A stretch of 60,000 nucleotides of DNA from Owenia fusiformis. Lineage: Eukaryota; Annelida; Polychaeta; Sabellida; Oweniidae. Made by a program: the position numbers and the translations under genes. This document shows positions 37,075 to 48,302 of the stretch, piece after piece. The stretch covers positions 27,926,425 through 27,986,424 of the forward strand of contig CAIIXF020000010.1 of the NCBI GenBank assembly GCA_903813345.2, in the 5' to 3' direction. Below the pieces are notes generated by a model. That model searched no databases. It was not told where the DNA came from and saw nothing but the letters and a program-made list of their open reading frames with translations. How positions within the stretch are numbered: the first letter of the stretch is position 1; each line of letters starts with the position of its first letter.

Positions 37075-37901
37075 CTACTTTTTTCAAGGCCTGACTGCGT
37101 CACTAACATGCTAAATATAAGAGTTAGCTGACGTTTGGGAGTCTGACTTACCTTCTAAAGGTTAGAACCCGAATCTTAATGAAACCATATCACCTTTGTT
37201 CCGTCAACCATGGAGCATTTGCCACAACATCCAAGAGGTAAATCATGGATCGAGAAAATGAATGATTTCCTTGTGAGTTCCGGAAGTTTCAATACGAAAA
37301 ATTACCGAACATATGTAAAAACCGAATATTTGTTCGTTGTTTTCACGATTTACAGGTTCGTTTGTTCTTCAATGTTTTGGTCTAAATTATAAAGCATCAC
37401 CAACAGGTCTTACTCTATTAATCGACTAATACAGCAGACGGCTCATATTTCTACGTAGCATTTCATTCAGACCAATAGTGGGAGTGTAGATCACGCAGTT
37501 TCGTTCGTTGCGTACTTCACTTGAAATTGGTAATTTTAAATATTGACTACTTCACTTAGCTTGGCGGATGTAGAACATTGCTTAATATTCTTTTAATTTT
37601 CACAACAGACATGCTTGGTTGACACGTCAACAAAGTAAAGTTCAAGGGTCAATGCGTTATTTCGTGATAACTACAACGCCTTCCCGGAAGTCAACATTGA
37701 TGAAAAATGAAAAAGTCGGAAAAGCATTTACGCTAATTTCTATCAAATGCTATGTTTATGCATCATCATCGACGCAACAAAGGTGATATGGTTTTATTAA
37801 GATTCGGGTTCTAACCTTTAGAAGGTAAGTCAGACTCCCAAACGTCAGCTAACTCTTATATTTAGCATGTTAGCGACGCAGTCAGGCCTTGAAAAAAGTA
37901 G
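37075..37901. mobile_element. Long-TIR element (about 130-bp inverted repeats, TA-flanked)
   Basis: The sequence from CTACTTTTTTCAAGGCCTGA at 37075 to CATATCACCTTTGTT near 37199 recurs as its reverse complement at about 37776-37901, with only a few mismatches. TA abuts both ends. The 570-bp centre contains a small frame (37210-37392) with a good start context but no recognised domain; I do not call it a gene. High arm identity suggests a fairly recent insertion or ongoing homogenisation. Confidence 0.88.
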
Positions 37902-37903
37902 TA

Positions 37904-39073
37904 AGGTGTTCCCAAGTTGACAGGCCTGGATTGAGTCTGCAAAAACTGCCGAATTGCGAGTTCAGCTATAGATCTAAAGACTGTAGAATATATGTAAGTC
38001 TTAGGTAATTAAACTACTGATACTAAAAGAACTACTGGTGAATATATGTAGCGATATATAATGGAGAGAACTGTTGTTCAAGTGATAAAATTTTTTTACC
38101 TTTTTTCACATGTAAACTAGGTGTCTCACACTACTTGAATACTAAGTAAAATTCCACCGTACCATTCTAACGACAGTAACGGTTACTTAACCAACTCTAT
38201 TTTGTCTCATATTTGTATTAAAAAGTGAATCGATTGCAATTCTACTGCCGAATTGTAAAGTGCTGAAGACTTGAAATAATATAAATTGAAAAATGGAAAA
38301 AATTAAACCACAGTATTATATCTTGCAACACCAATAAATGATTCTTGAAATTATTTTTATGAAATCAATGATCTAGGTATATGAGCGTATATAAGATTCA
38401 ACAAGTTTTGTCGATAGTGATGTGTCGATTATGTGCTTAATTTTGCATAATGTTTGGCTAGAGATTACATTCATTAAATGTGAGAAAACGGCCTAAAACC
38501 TTTTATTTACCCTATTATCGCCCACAAGAAATTAAAAATGAAATAATTATTATGCCCACATGTTTCCCAAATTGATTAAAAAGATACAGACACAGAAACA
38601 GTTTTTTGGGAGTACAATTTATAAAATTTAAAAAATGGCAGGTGAGACTGTCCAAAGCTTGCTAAAAATGGACTTTCACTGCGCTGTCAACCCTCATGCA
38701 TTAGGCGTGATTGTCACGCATTTGCTGGAAAAATAGAAATCACGCATCAACTTAGCGCGTATGATCAAATATCACGCAAAGCACGCATTTTGTTGATATT
38801 TTTAAAAATCGTCTTTTGTGAAATGCAGATATGGTAAAATTCTCTGACGTCTGTCAGTCCTGTATGTTGTGATTACAAAATTAGACGGCTGCAATTTTTT
38901 CACTTCAAAATTTCTATCGTGAGTAAGGTATTATTACCCAATAAATATTTCAAAAGCACCAAGAAATGATCAAAACATGATTTAAATCTTGGATTGCTTT
39001 TATGAATTTAAAGCGAGTTACAGTGTACTGTTACAATTTTTAGGATTATTCAACTGTTTCTCTTTTCATTGCA
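37904..39073. other. Upstream region of MTERF4; dispersed CACGCAT-rich repeat, no gene
   Basis: No coding exon was recognised. At 38685-38800 the phrase GTCACGCATTTGCTGGAAAA, followed by ATAGAAATCACGC, resembles 36035-36070, indicating a shared dispersed repeat of unknown class. The TTCATTGCAG at 39064-39073 could be the acceptor for an exon carrying the MTERF4 start, implying an upstream untranslated exon somewhere in this stretch. Confidence 0.45.
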
Positions 39074-39113
39074 GGAGTGTCAAAACATAAATGCTGCTTC
39101 CGAATAAGTCATC

Positions 39114-41114
39114 ATGTTGAAGGTTATAAGAAAAGCATCTTGTAGAGCTATTGTCAACAGATTACATGCATCTAGGGAAGGAGTGAATACAGCAGGTGGC
39201 TGTGCTCTTTCTCATGCAAATATATGTTGCGGGAGTGTCACACAATTTAATAAATATCAGTCTCCAATAAGGCATTTCGTAGTTTCACCGCAAGGACACA
39301 TAACTCTACATGAACATGTATATTCCAAGCATACATCGTTCAGATTAGTTAGCGAAATTAGAGGAAATGGTAATAAAACGAAAGGATGTGAACAAACAAA
39401 AGGTGGCGATAAATTTATCGATTTGGAACTATTAGCCAAGGATATAATAAAACATGCAGAGTCAAACTATACTTATCCTCTACATGTTAGTGCCTCAGAT
39501 ATTGCAGTAAAAATTGAATCATTATTGAACCTGCAGTGTGATTTATCTGACATCAAAACCTTACTTACGATAAATCAAACAGTACTCACAGCAACAAATA
39601 ATGCTTTTACTAAAGCTTTAGTATTTTTGGACAAACATGGGTTCAGGCAGCAAAACATTGTTTCAATGTTGCATCACTGTGATGAACTTTTAGCTGGACA
39701 AACCAAACTAATAATCCAGTGCCTGGACTCTCTAAGACAAATAACCCTGAAAGAAAAAGAAGCTATCCAACTCATTGCATCTGACCCTAATGTACGTCAT
39801 ATCACACACAAAGACATGACAAGCAGAGTAGCTCAACTGAAAGGCTTATTTAAAACAAGTCATGTATTGAGGCTAATCCTAAAGTCGCCAAAATTACTAT
39901 ATGATGATTTTAGTGAAGTAGCCTATAAGTTCCAGTATGTGATATTTAAGCTGGGGGTTGACCAGAAGCCAATTATGTCAACTAAACTGTTTGATCATAG
40001 TGTGATGCACATCAAAACGAGGCACGAATTTCTTGAACGAGCAGGTATTTATTACATCATCAGCGCTATCACTGCATTGAAATATTTGTAACACAGAACC
40101 TCTTATTGATCCTCAATAACCAGCTTTTGTTAAATGCCCCTCCAACAATACATGTGAATGATAGAAGTAATGTTTGCAACTCATGAAAGCAAAAAGTTTT
40201 CAACTTCAAGGTGAGTTCCAGTCTCAGCCAAGCAGTTTTCCATTTGTAAAAAGACTGTATGTGAAACATTAACATGATCTGAAAGAATTTTTGTTAAACT
40301 AACTCATTGTTTTTGTTTTCAAGGATTGTACCAGCTGCCTAACAAAAAGGGAGAAACAACAATAGAGAACCCATCACTTTATCAAATATTTGATACATCT
40401 GACTCCGTTTTTGCGCAAAAGGTTAGGCTATTTCAAAGACTAGTCTACTGTCTGACTGTGGTCCATCTTTTATACCAATGCCTGTTCTGTAGCCTATGAG
40501 ATAAAAGTATATGTATTAGAGATCATAATTTTAAGTGAGGTCACTGAATCATTCACTGAGCCCAAATTATAAAAGATACCAAAATCATTTAACATTTGTT
40601 CTCTGGCTCATACAGATAAGTGATTGGATTATATAATCACACGATACACGTAACCCCTTCAATGATTCAAGATGTCCACAAAACATGAAAATTATGTCAT
40701 AAATTATTAAGATCTTAGAATAGATTTTACGCAAAAATTACCTGGTATGATACTTTGGTTTACATGTATTCTTGCAATGTTTTTGAAAGAAGCGAGTCTT
40801 AATTATGTTTATTCTATCTACCGGAATTGGTGTTTACATGTAGTACAGTACATATAATGTTGCATAGAGTGATTAAATTACTAGCATTTGATACATACAA
40901 TAAGAAAACAGAAAAAATGTTTATGTATCAGTGTGATTGTTTTTAGATTTTATTCATGTATTAATTGCCATTAATGATTCTAATTGATATGTATTTCTAG
41001 GTTGCAAAAATGCCTACTGCTGACTATATGACTTTTAAGAAACTTTATGAACTTGAGGAAGAAATGAGAGAAGAACAAAGTGACAGTGATCAAAGTGAAA
41101 GTGATGATGAATAA
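39114..41114 (+). CDS. MTERF4: Mitochondrial transcription termination factor 4, three exons
   Basis: MTERF-fold helical-repeat protein that, in vertebrates, partners the rRNA methyltransferase NSUN4 in mitoribosome large-subunit assembly. Exons: 39114-40044, 40324-40421, 41001-41114; the joined frame gives 380 aa, essentially the vertebrate length. Collinear MTERF4 matches are VAYKFQYVIFKLGV, HIKTRHEFLERAG, the exon-2 block GLYQLPNKKGETTIENPSL (vertebrate RYQTPDKKGQTQIPNPLL) and YMTFKKLYELEEE, ending in an acidic serine/aspartate tail (SDSDQSESDDE) shorter than the mammalian one. The first roughly 40 residues are basic and poor in acids, consistent with a mitochondrial presequence. It is divergent from MRPL37, another mitoribosome gene. 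AATAAA lies at 41244. Confidence 0.93.
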
Positions 41115-41243
41115 TATGAAATACATCACATCATTGATGCCTCTTGAGGATAAGCCAAAACTTCATATCACTATTATATAAGATGTGTGCAATCAATGTA
41201 GCTTGCAGTTCATTAACATGCATTGTAGAATGTATCATCTTAA

Positions 41244-41249
41244 AATAAA
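41244..41249 (+). terminator. Poly(A) signal of MTERF4
   Basis: AATAAA 130 bp after the stop codon on the coding strand. Confidence 0.5.
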
Positions 41250-44200
41250 TGTTGTCGAATATCATCTTGGAAAAACTTATTAACCATGAGAGACTGAGAG
41301 TACATGATGTGATATTAAAGATTTATTAATGAACAAGACATTTTTGTTGCAATTTAGTCAAAGTAAATGAAGAAATTACATTTTGATTAAAATAGAAGTA
41401 AAATAAAAAGAATTATGAAACTGAGATGTTTTTTTTAAATCCAAGTTGATTCTGTTGCTCCACGAAATATTACAAAATCATCATGTTAGTTTACAAAGCA
41501 GCCCACTGAAATATTTATTGCAGACTCTGATTTTCTAGAAATGATTGTGCATTGATGTCTCCCTCTCACTTGGAGTCACTAGGCTCATCCTATGCAGATG
41601 GACGGTGCTTGTAGAAAATGCTCAGTGCGGAGATCATGCATGCATGGTGCGGACCCAACCATAATTTTTTATTACTTTGAATTTGTGATATTTTATAACT
41701 CAACCATGTTGGGTATTAAATTAATTCATATATGTGTAGATGATACATATGTACCTAATAAAAAGGAAATTGTAATTCTAAATTTGCAATACAGTAAGTT
41801 AATTTAACCCCTCTCCAATGCAAAGATTTTGAAACTGCCGCTATTCACTTATACAACTTTTACAGACTTCATTCAATATCCATGGCAACACACTGTTCAT
41901 GGAATTATTTTTGCATCTGAATGAATGTGACATATCTATATGTTTCATAAAAAATGGGAATGAATTATCGGATATGTGCCCTATACACTCTGTGCAAATG
42001 AGCTTATCACTAAACCAGGAATTTGATAATTTCATATAATGATATTTTGTATCATGAATGGACAGCAAAGGGTTTCATCCCATAAATCTTTGCACTACTA
42101 ATTGTTATTTGGGCCAAAAGTGAAAATGAAGGTTTAATGCCTATTGCATCGCTACATAATGAAGTACATGTACACAACTATTTGCACACTTTCCTTTTCA
42201 TTAAGTTCATCTGCACCTATATGAATACACAATGCATTATTTTATATGGCTTATATCATCACAAATTCAAATCGAATAACGCTCTAAGCGTTGTAAACTC
42301 CATCTGCATAGGGTAATGGGGCATTTTGTACAAAAATACTCAAGACCAAAGTCGATGTCAACAAAACAATTCTTTAAGACAGTTTTGTCCCAGGGGATTG
42401 GAATTTGACAAAATACTTTGTCCCTGGAGTAGAGATTGAAATTCTAGTTATTAGAAATTTGACCATCAATATTATGAAAGTGTAAGAAAATTGACCAGAA
42501 AATTTGTGAGCCCAATTTTTATTATGTGAAAATCCCCGACCCTTCCGCCATGAAGGGGCAGATACAGATCTTTGAATTGTGGATTCAAATACAGTTTTGC
42601 AATTTTTGTTGATCTTATTTATTTTGTGAGATCATTATGTTTGTATAATAACGAGGTGCCAACTACGACTGTTCATTTGAATTTTAGACCTACCAGGTGT
42701 TTGAAAATCAAGGATTGTGAGAAGCGATTCTCTCACCTGGGGACCCAAACACCCAAAAATGAGGGACTGTATAACAGTACAATGTATCAACGAAAGGCAT
42801 TTTTGTTTTGCTTTTAATGGAACTTTAAAGAAAAACGTTGCAGTATGAGACTCACAATCCTTGATTGGCACCGAGTGTTAACAGAATAAAATGCATGGAA
42901 TAAGTAACATTAAAATGATTTTATTTTTATATTACATCAATAATTTATATAACAATATTTAACTTTTAATTTCGTCAAAATATAATTAAAAAATCTCTAG
43001 GTCACCTCTGGAGAGGTCAATAATTGTACATTATTGACTATAAGATAACCAATCAAAATTGTTATTTTAAAGCTAGGCCAGTTAAACTCTCAATTCTCAA
43101 GTAGTTTTCCTTAAATCTGTACATAGGAAATACAACTGACGTACACAGAAAGATAATAACATATTACTAAGAACAATATCCAATACTACAGTAAAAACTG
43201 TTGGATGGAACACCTCTCTTTAATAAGAAAAACCTCTCTAGAAGAATCACCTTTCTGTATTTCTGTATATAAAACATCTCTCAATATAGAACAGATCCAA
43301 GAAGAACAAAGTCCCATTGACTTACATATTAATGAGCCCTCTCCGTAAGATATATCTTTCAAAATGAAAAGCTTTTAACCAGTACAGAGGTTGTCCCATA
43401 TACACAGTTTTACTGTATTTTAAAAAACAATGTAAATCACTAGCATACATCATATACAAATTGTACATGCATACAATGTAATGTAACAGTTTTGGCACTA
43501 ACATTAAACACAATGTAATACCTAATGGCTTTACAAAGATGGTGAACAGCAGACAGATATTACACATACACACAAGTTAATGTTTGTAATGACATATTTT
43601 AATTAAATTCATTTTATGGCATGAAGTCCTATTCAAGGAATAAAACATTAGAACTGCCCTAATGTAACATTTCCATGTTGAAACAACAGTCAGTCTAGTG
43701 CTAAACATAAACATATTTAACATTCATTTGTCACATCATGTTTCAGTTGGTTTCATATGTACTCATGTATTTCATGTATTTGGTGTTTCTAATACTAGAC
43801 AATGCTTTTGAGTATCCACTTTCCAACTCCAAACTCAAATAATACACAGCTAGCTGTGGCTGTTGACAAAAATCTGGAGAGAACTATATATACAGTACAT
43901 AGTATCCTAGTGATCTATGAAGTACATGTTATCATTGTAGTCTAATATACAGTGCATAGTCTCCAGTATTAACATATACTACATGCATAGAGCATAGTTC
44001 TATTTGCAGAGATATAATTTCTACTTGTATGGATCTGAATGCAGTCAGCTAACAGGTGGTCACAGTGTTATTCAGACCATGTACTAATTCAAGTGCTAAA
44101 TTCTTCAAGTTGAATTTTTCGCACAGCAGCACAAAGATTTGGCCTGAATATTGATTTCAATAACACCATCAGATCCTCCATGTAGATGGTTCAGTTATCA

Positions 44201-44323
44201 AATTATCTGCACTCTTCGAGCCGATGGGTCCTTGAGATCATTAGTAGGAAATAACAGCAGATTTGCAGATACCAGTCAAAGCTGAATGTTCAATTATTGA
44301 ACACAGTCCCTTCAACTCCTCAG
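41250..44323. other. Intergenic / BAG1 3' flank; two inverted-repeat features, no gene
   Basis: No coding frame is supported. A perfect 16-bp inverted pair, AATCAAGGATTGTGAG at 42706-42721 and its complement at 42851-42866, encloses about 130 bp. A decayed AACCTG/GAACACC family copy begins ACAGTAAAAACTGTTGGATG at about 43189 and runs to about 43320. Part of the stretch next to 44324 is presumably BAG1 3' UTR; the end cannot be fixed, as several minus-strand AATAAA-type signals exist (for example near 42920). Confidence 0.5.
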
Positions 44324-47300
44324 TTAACTCGGTATTTCAACTATTTTTTTCTCTGTGATTTTTGTCACTAATTCAGATACTTGTTTCATTAGGGAATCAC
44401 ATTTGTCAAGAGATTTCTGAAATTAAAATTAATAAAAATATATGCAATGGTTTCTCTGCTCTGGAAAATGCACATTGCACATGTATCATATTCACATTTT
44501 CATTTATAAGCTTGAACAATCAAAAGCTCCCTTTGGAATGCCTTAAGACAAATAAGGCCATAAGAAGGAGATTCTCTGTTTTGCATCCCCTTGCTTGCAC
44601 GATGTGGAGTAAATCAGAAAAAACAAACACATCCAAATAGCAATCACAAGGGTCTGAAAGTACCATCGCATCTTGCTCAATCAGAATCAGACGAAATAGC
44701 GGATAATTTGGTGTGCGTTAAAATTGACAGCGTTATTGATTACTTTGGCATACATTGTGTATTTTCTCTTTTTTTACCCTTGAATTATATTGGAATAGTA
44801 TTTTTCATTGGTCTAAACCATAATAAATCACATCCTACCTGTATCTTTAAGACTAGGACCTTTTTGTTATATCTGACTTGGCTGTTTGTTTCACCAACGA
44901 TGATAGCATCTAAATTCTCTAATAACTTTACGAATCTCTCAGTGGATTTAGCCAACTGCTTGGAAAGTTTCTCTAAAGCAAATGCTGTCACAGCTTTGTC
45001 TGTATAACCCTACAAATAATAGTTTTAAGTTTAATATACAGGTACATGTAGTAACTGGCAATACACCGTGTAACTGATAAGAGCAGCAAGTTACTGAAGA
45101 ATCGAAGTGAGTTTGATCTGATGGGGAATTCAGTTTTCAGCTGATTCTGATATGCTTGCAACTTTTCATTTCCTAATATGACAATTTTCATACCTTGAAC
45201 AGTCATAAGATTCAACCCTTCTTTTGTGCCTCAGAACAATCGTGTAACTTGCACAGTCAACACTACATGCACTAAGCATAACACAATAAGTAAACAATAA
45301 TTTAATGTGTACTTTACCTTCTCCACCCCATCCAAATCTCTAATGATATCATTGATCTGTTTCTCCTCCTTTTCAATGTCTAGTTCTATAGCACCCAGAG
45401 TCCTCAGTGAAATGTTCTCATCTAGATCCTCCTGTGTGCAAATATCAAATATGCATTGTTAATGTTACACATGGAGAAGTCAAAGCAAAATGCATGCATG
45501 TATATTGTGGATCAATATTACAGTATACAAGACTTAAATGAGTAGAATAAGACTACATTTGTCTTCAAACTTTTACATATCAAAGATGTATTCATGTCTA
45601 ACACATAGCATGTGTAACAATACATCAATCTTGAATTTTGAATGAATGCAGTGTGGAGGCTGGAGCACATCTTTTAAAAATTGTTTTTGGAAGATTTTTG
45701 GTCATGTATAGGCCTACTGTATGTTCAAATCCAAAGAATAATATTAATCAAACCATACAAATTGTCTTACCCTTTTCCCAATTAGCATTACTTTAGAATT
45801 TGGTTTTAGGCCTACATCACAGAGTTTTGCATGAACATCTGTGAGAGATTTTCCTGAAGCATTTAAAGCATATATGTTAATGTACAGCATAAACAATTTT
45901 AACATGATAAAATATGGTAAAATAAACCTCCAGTATTGCTATCAAATCATATTGTATCACTTTTCACAAAAATTCTCTTGAGTCTTCATTTTATATTTGC
46001 ATTGACCATTTCCTTTATAAATGGAAAAATAGATGGCACTGTAGAGCTAGAATATATGGAGAAATGTATTGCAAGAGTCACTTAATTTCTTGATCGAAGA
46101 AGTAATTCTATTTGAATCAACTTAAAACATGATTTGAATGTAATTATATGAAGCTACGGTATATATAAAAAGGATCATTCACAAAAACACTTTGATTTAC
46201 ATCATATACTGTTGTACATACACTGTAGTTCTATCTATCATTGTCTATTGTACCTTTGAAAATCAATTTCTGGTTTGCCATTGGAACTTGTGTGGTCCTT
46301 TCTACCTCCCTTGAGAGCTGTTCCACTGTGAGGTCTCCCTCTGCTTCTCCCTCGGGAAGTGAAACTGTTACCTCATGCTTTTTCTGTCCTACAAAGGAAT
46401 TATATATGTAAATATGTATACTACAGTGTGTCTCAAAAAAAATGTTACACTTACAAAAAGTTCAATATCTTTCATGATTTGACTTTTCCCCTAAAATATA
46501 CTTAGATACCATAAGACCAGTCTTTCTCGAATAAATTCACACCATCAGATTCAAAATCCGTCCAAGATTGGCTGCACAGGACAGATTTTATAGAGGCATG
46601 TGAAATCTGATTTTCGGCAACTTCTCAGTGGCTGGACATGTGGTGATTAATTCTTTTTTGGTGTGAATGCTGTGGACAGTGATATCTTGATATGATCAAT
46701 GATCCAGTTGTTTCTTTCCTGGATAGAAATACAAGATTTCATTGTCAGACTGTTCAATTTTGTTATGATGGCAACAGGATGGTGCAAAGGCCTGTGGCAG
46801 ATCGTTTGGTAGAACTCTTTGGAAATTAGAAGATAGCATTGAATTACCCAATGGATTGGCCCCCAGGGTCATTCCACTTTACACCCTTGAGTTTTTAAGG
46901 GCCTCTGAAAGCGTTTACAGCATTACAAACTGACCTAAATGAACTTCTGCAAAATTAATTGATAGAATCAGAGTGATATTACAATTCATGCGCGCATGGG
47001 CAAGGGTACCTCAAGTTTAATTTGGAGAACATGTTGAGGGGACCACATGTTTATGTCTTATACCCAATGATCATATGTAAGACAAATAGGAAAATTACAT
47101 AATGACTCAGTTTAAGGTCAAGCTTCTACTCAGAAGAAAGTTAAATATTAAAGAAACTATTCCTCTTTTGTCATTTGGTCAATCCAATCACTTAGAAGTT
47201 GGCGCAAGTCAGATTTTACCATCGGACACTAAAAGCTGTCATGTGGAGCCAATCGATGACAGATTTTGAATTTGATGGTGTCAATTTATTTTAGGGAAAA

Positions 47301-48092
47301 GTCAAAATTATGAAAGATATTGAACTTTTTGTGAGTGTAACATTTTTTTTGAGACACTCTGTAGTACAGTAAAACCTGTTTAATCAGAACATCACTAGTT
47401 TAAGTGTTTGGATTGTCAGGTGTCTATGGCATATAAAATGGGGCTGAAAGAAATGCATTAAAACTGAGAGGTGTTCAGATTAGAGAGGTGTTTGGACTTT
47501 AAGTGAAGAGTGGGCTGGTCCAATATTCAAGCAGGGTTTTATACCCATGGGCTATCAGAGCACAAGTAGCCTCTACAGTTAAGAAACGTTTAGAGATTAG
47601 CAGGATTGCCGTAACTGCTAGTCGCTGTCAAACAGTTTGATCAAACCAGGTTCATCATATGAAGGGCATGTCGGCTTAAAATTTGAACCAAATGTGACAG
47701 TACAAGACAGATGGATAAGCAATGGAGAGCTATTGAACTAAATAGAGGCTTTTCCATATTGCTTTGAAATCTCGTTAGAGTCTCATTTTTAAAATTCTAG
47801 TGATTTTCAAAATGGTCGGGCTAAATCCCCATTGACACAATGTTGAAAAACCTTTAAAAGTTTGTTTTCTCTTATACGGACTGAGTTGACATTTTTTGGT
47901 TTTGAAAATTCAAAATTGAATGACTTTTAGATCTATTGCAACTGAAAACACAGATTACGATTACTTCGTATGTGAGATCTACAATCTGGTGTAATATAAC
48001 TCATGTTAGATGTATCAAACTAGAACAGAAAACGTAAAATTACCATGAATTAGCAACAACTCGATTTTCTGCTTCTTTCCCTCGTCTGCCAT
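44324..48092 (-). CDS. BAG1: BAG family co-chaperone 1, six exons
   Basis: Nucleotide-exchange factor for Hsp70/Hsc70 with an N-terminal ubiquitin-like domain that links the chaperone to the proteasome. Exons on the minus strand: 48092-48044, 46388-46254, 45853-45771, 45431-45318, 45009-44839, 44416-44324; all borders are GT-AG and the frame closes at 214 aa, near short vertebrate BAG1 (about 230). The ubiquitin-like part spans roughly residues 8-85 (KHEVTVSLPEGEAE, QKLIFKGKSLTD, VMLIGKR). The BAG domain, about 95-205, includes LGAIELDIEKEEKQINDI, KAVTAFALEKLSKQLAKSTE, FVKLLENLDAI and SLMKQVSELVTKI. Intron 1 holds a dead mariner-type element. The start lies 210 bp from that of divergent RADX. 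The poly(A) site is unresolved. Confidence 0.95.
46422..47363 (+). mobile_element. Mariner-type element with decayed transposase, in BAG1 intron 1
   Basis: TA-flanked inverted ends CAGTGTGTCTCAAAAAAAAT and the complement of CAGAGTGTCTCAAAAAAAAT are followed by about 150 bp of matching arm (GTTCAATATCTTTCAT, GACTTTTCCCTAAAATA, ACACCATCAGATTCAAAATC), with a roughly 30-bp indel between arms. In one plus-strand frame at about 46757-47060 the interior reads FCYDGNRMVQRPVADRLVEL, then MDWPPGSFHFTPLSF-stop-GPLK, then TDLNELLQN. This is the decayed QDGA...EWPPRSPDLTPLDFFLWGYLK signature of Tc1/mariner DDE transposases. Several stops break it, so it is inactive. Confidence 0.85.
47364..47510. mobile_element. 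AACCTG/GAACACC inverted-repeat element, copy abutting the mariner remnant
   Basis: It starts ACAGTAAAACCTGTTTAATC followed by AGAACATCACT, directly at the right end of the mariner-type element, and continues to GAGGTGTTCAGATTAGAGAG. The distal AGGTTTTACTG terminus is lost or decayed. Confidence 0.55.
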
Positions 48093-48302
48093 TGTACCGT
48101 AAATAATTACGACAACTTGTCAAGTCTCTCTGCAAAACTCAGAAATTATATGATGTTTTATTGTTTCTTGAGATTCAATCTAAATTGCAAAACTAAAATA
48201 ATCATTACTTATCTCTAAATTGGCCATATTCTTTGCAAATTAGAATCTGGGTCATTCGTCGTTAAAAGTTTGTCGAGAATCAGTCTTTTGAAAAATAAAA
48301 AA
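48093..48302. promoter_or_regulatory. Presumed bidirectional promoter between BAG1 and RADX
   Basis: Only 210 bp separate the two divergent start codons, so both core promoters and both 5' UTRs must lie here or overlap the first exons. No TATA box in a canonical position stands out for either strand; the sequence is AT-rich with no CpG-dense core. Function is inferred from arrangement alone. Confidence 0.7.

Noticed and set aside
37210-37392. 60-codon ORF with good start context as an upstream gene or exon
   Set aside because: It lies wholly within the centre of a long-TIR element, has no domain and no exon chain to MTERF4.
44591-45007. 138-codon plus-strand ORF
   Set aside because: It is antisense to BAG1 exon 5, which matches the BAG domain on the other strand.
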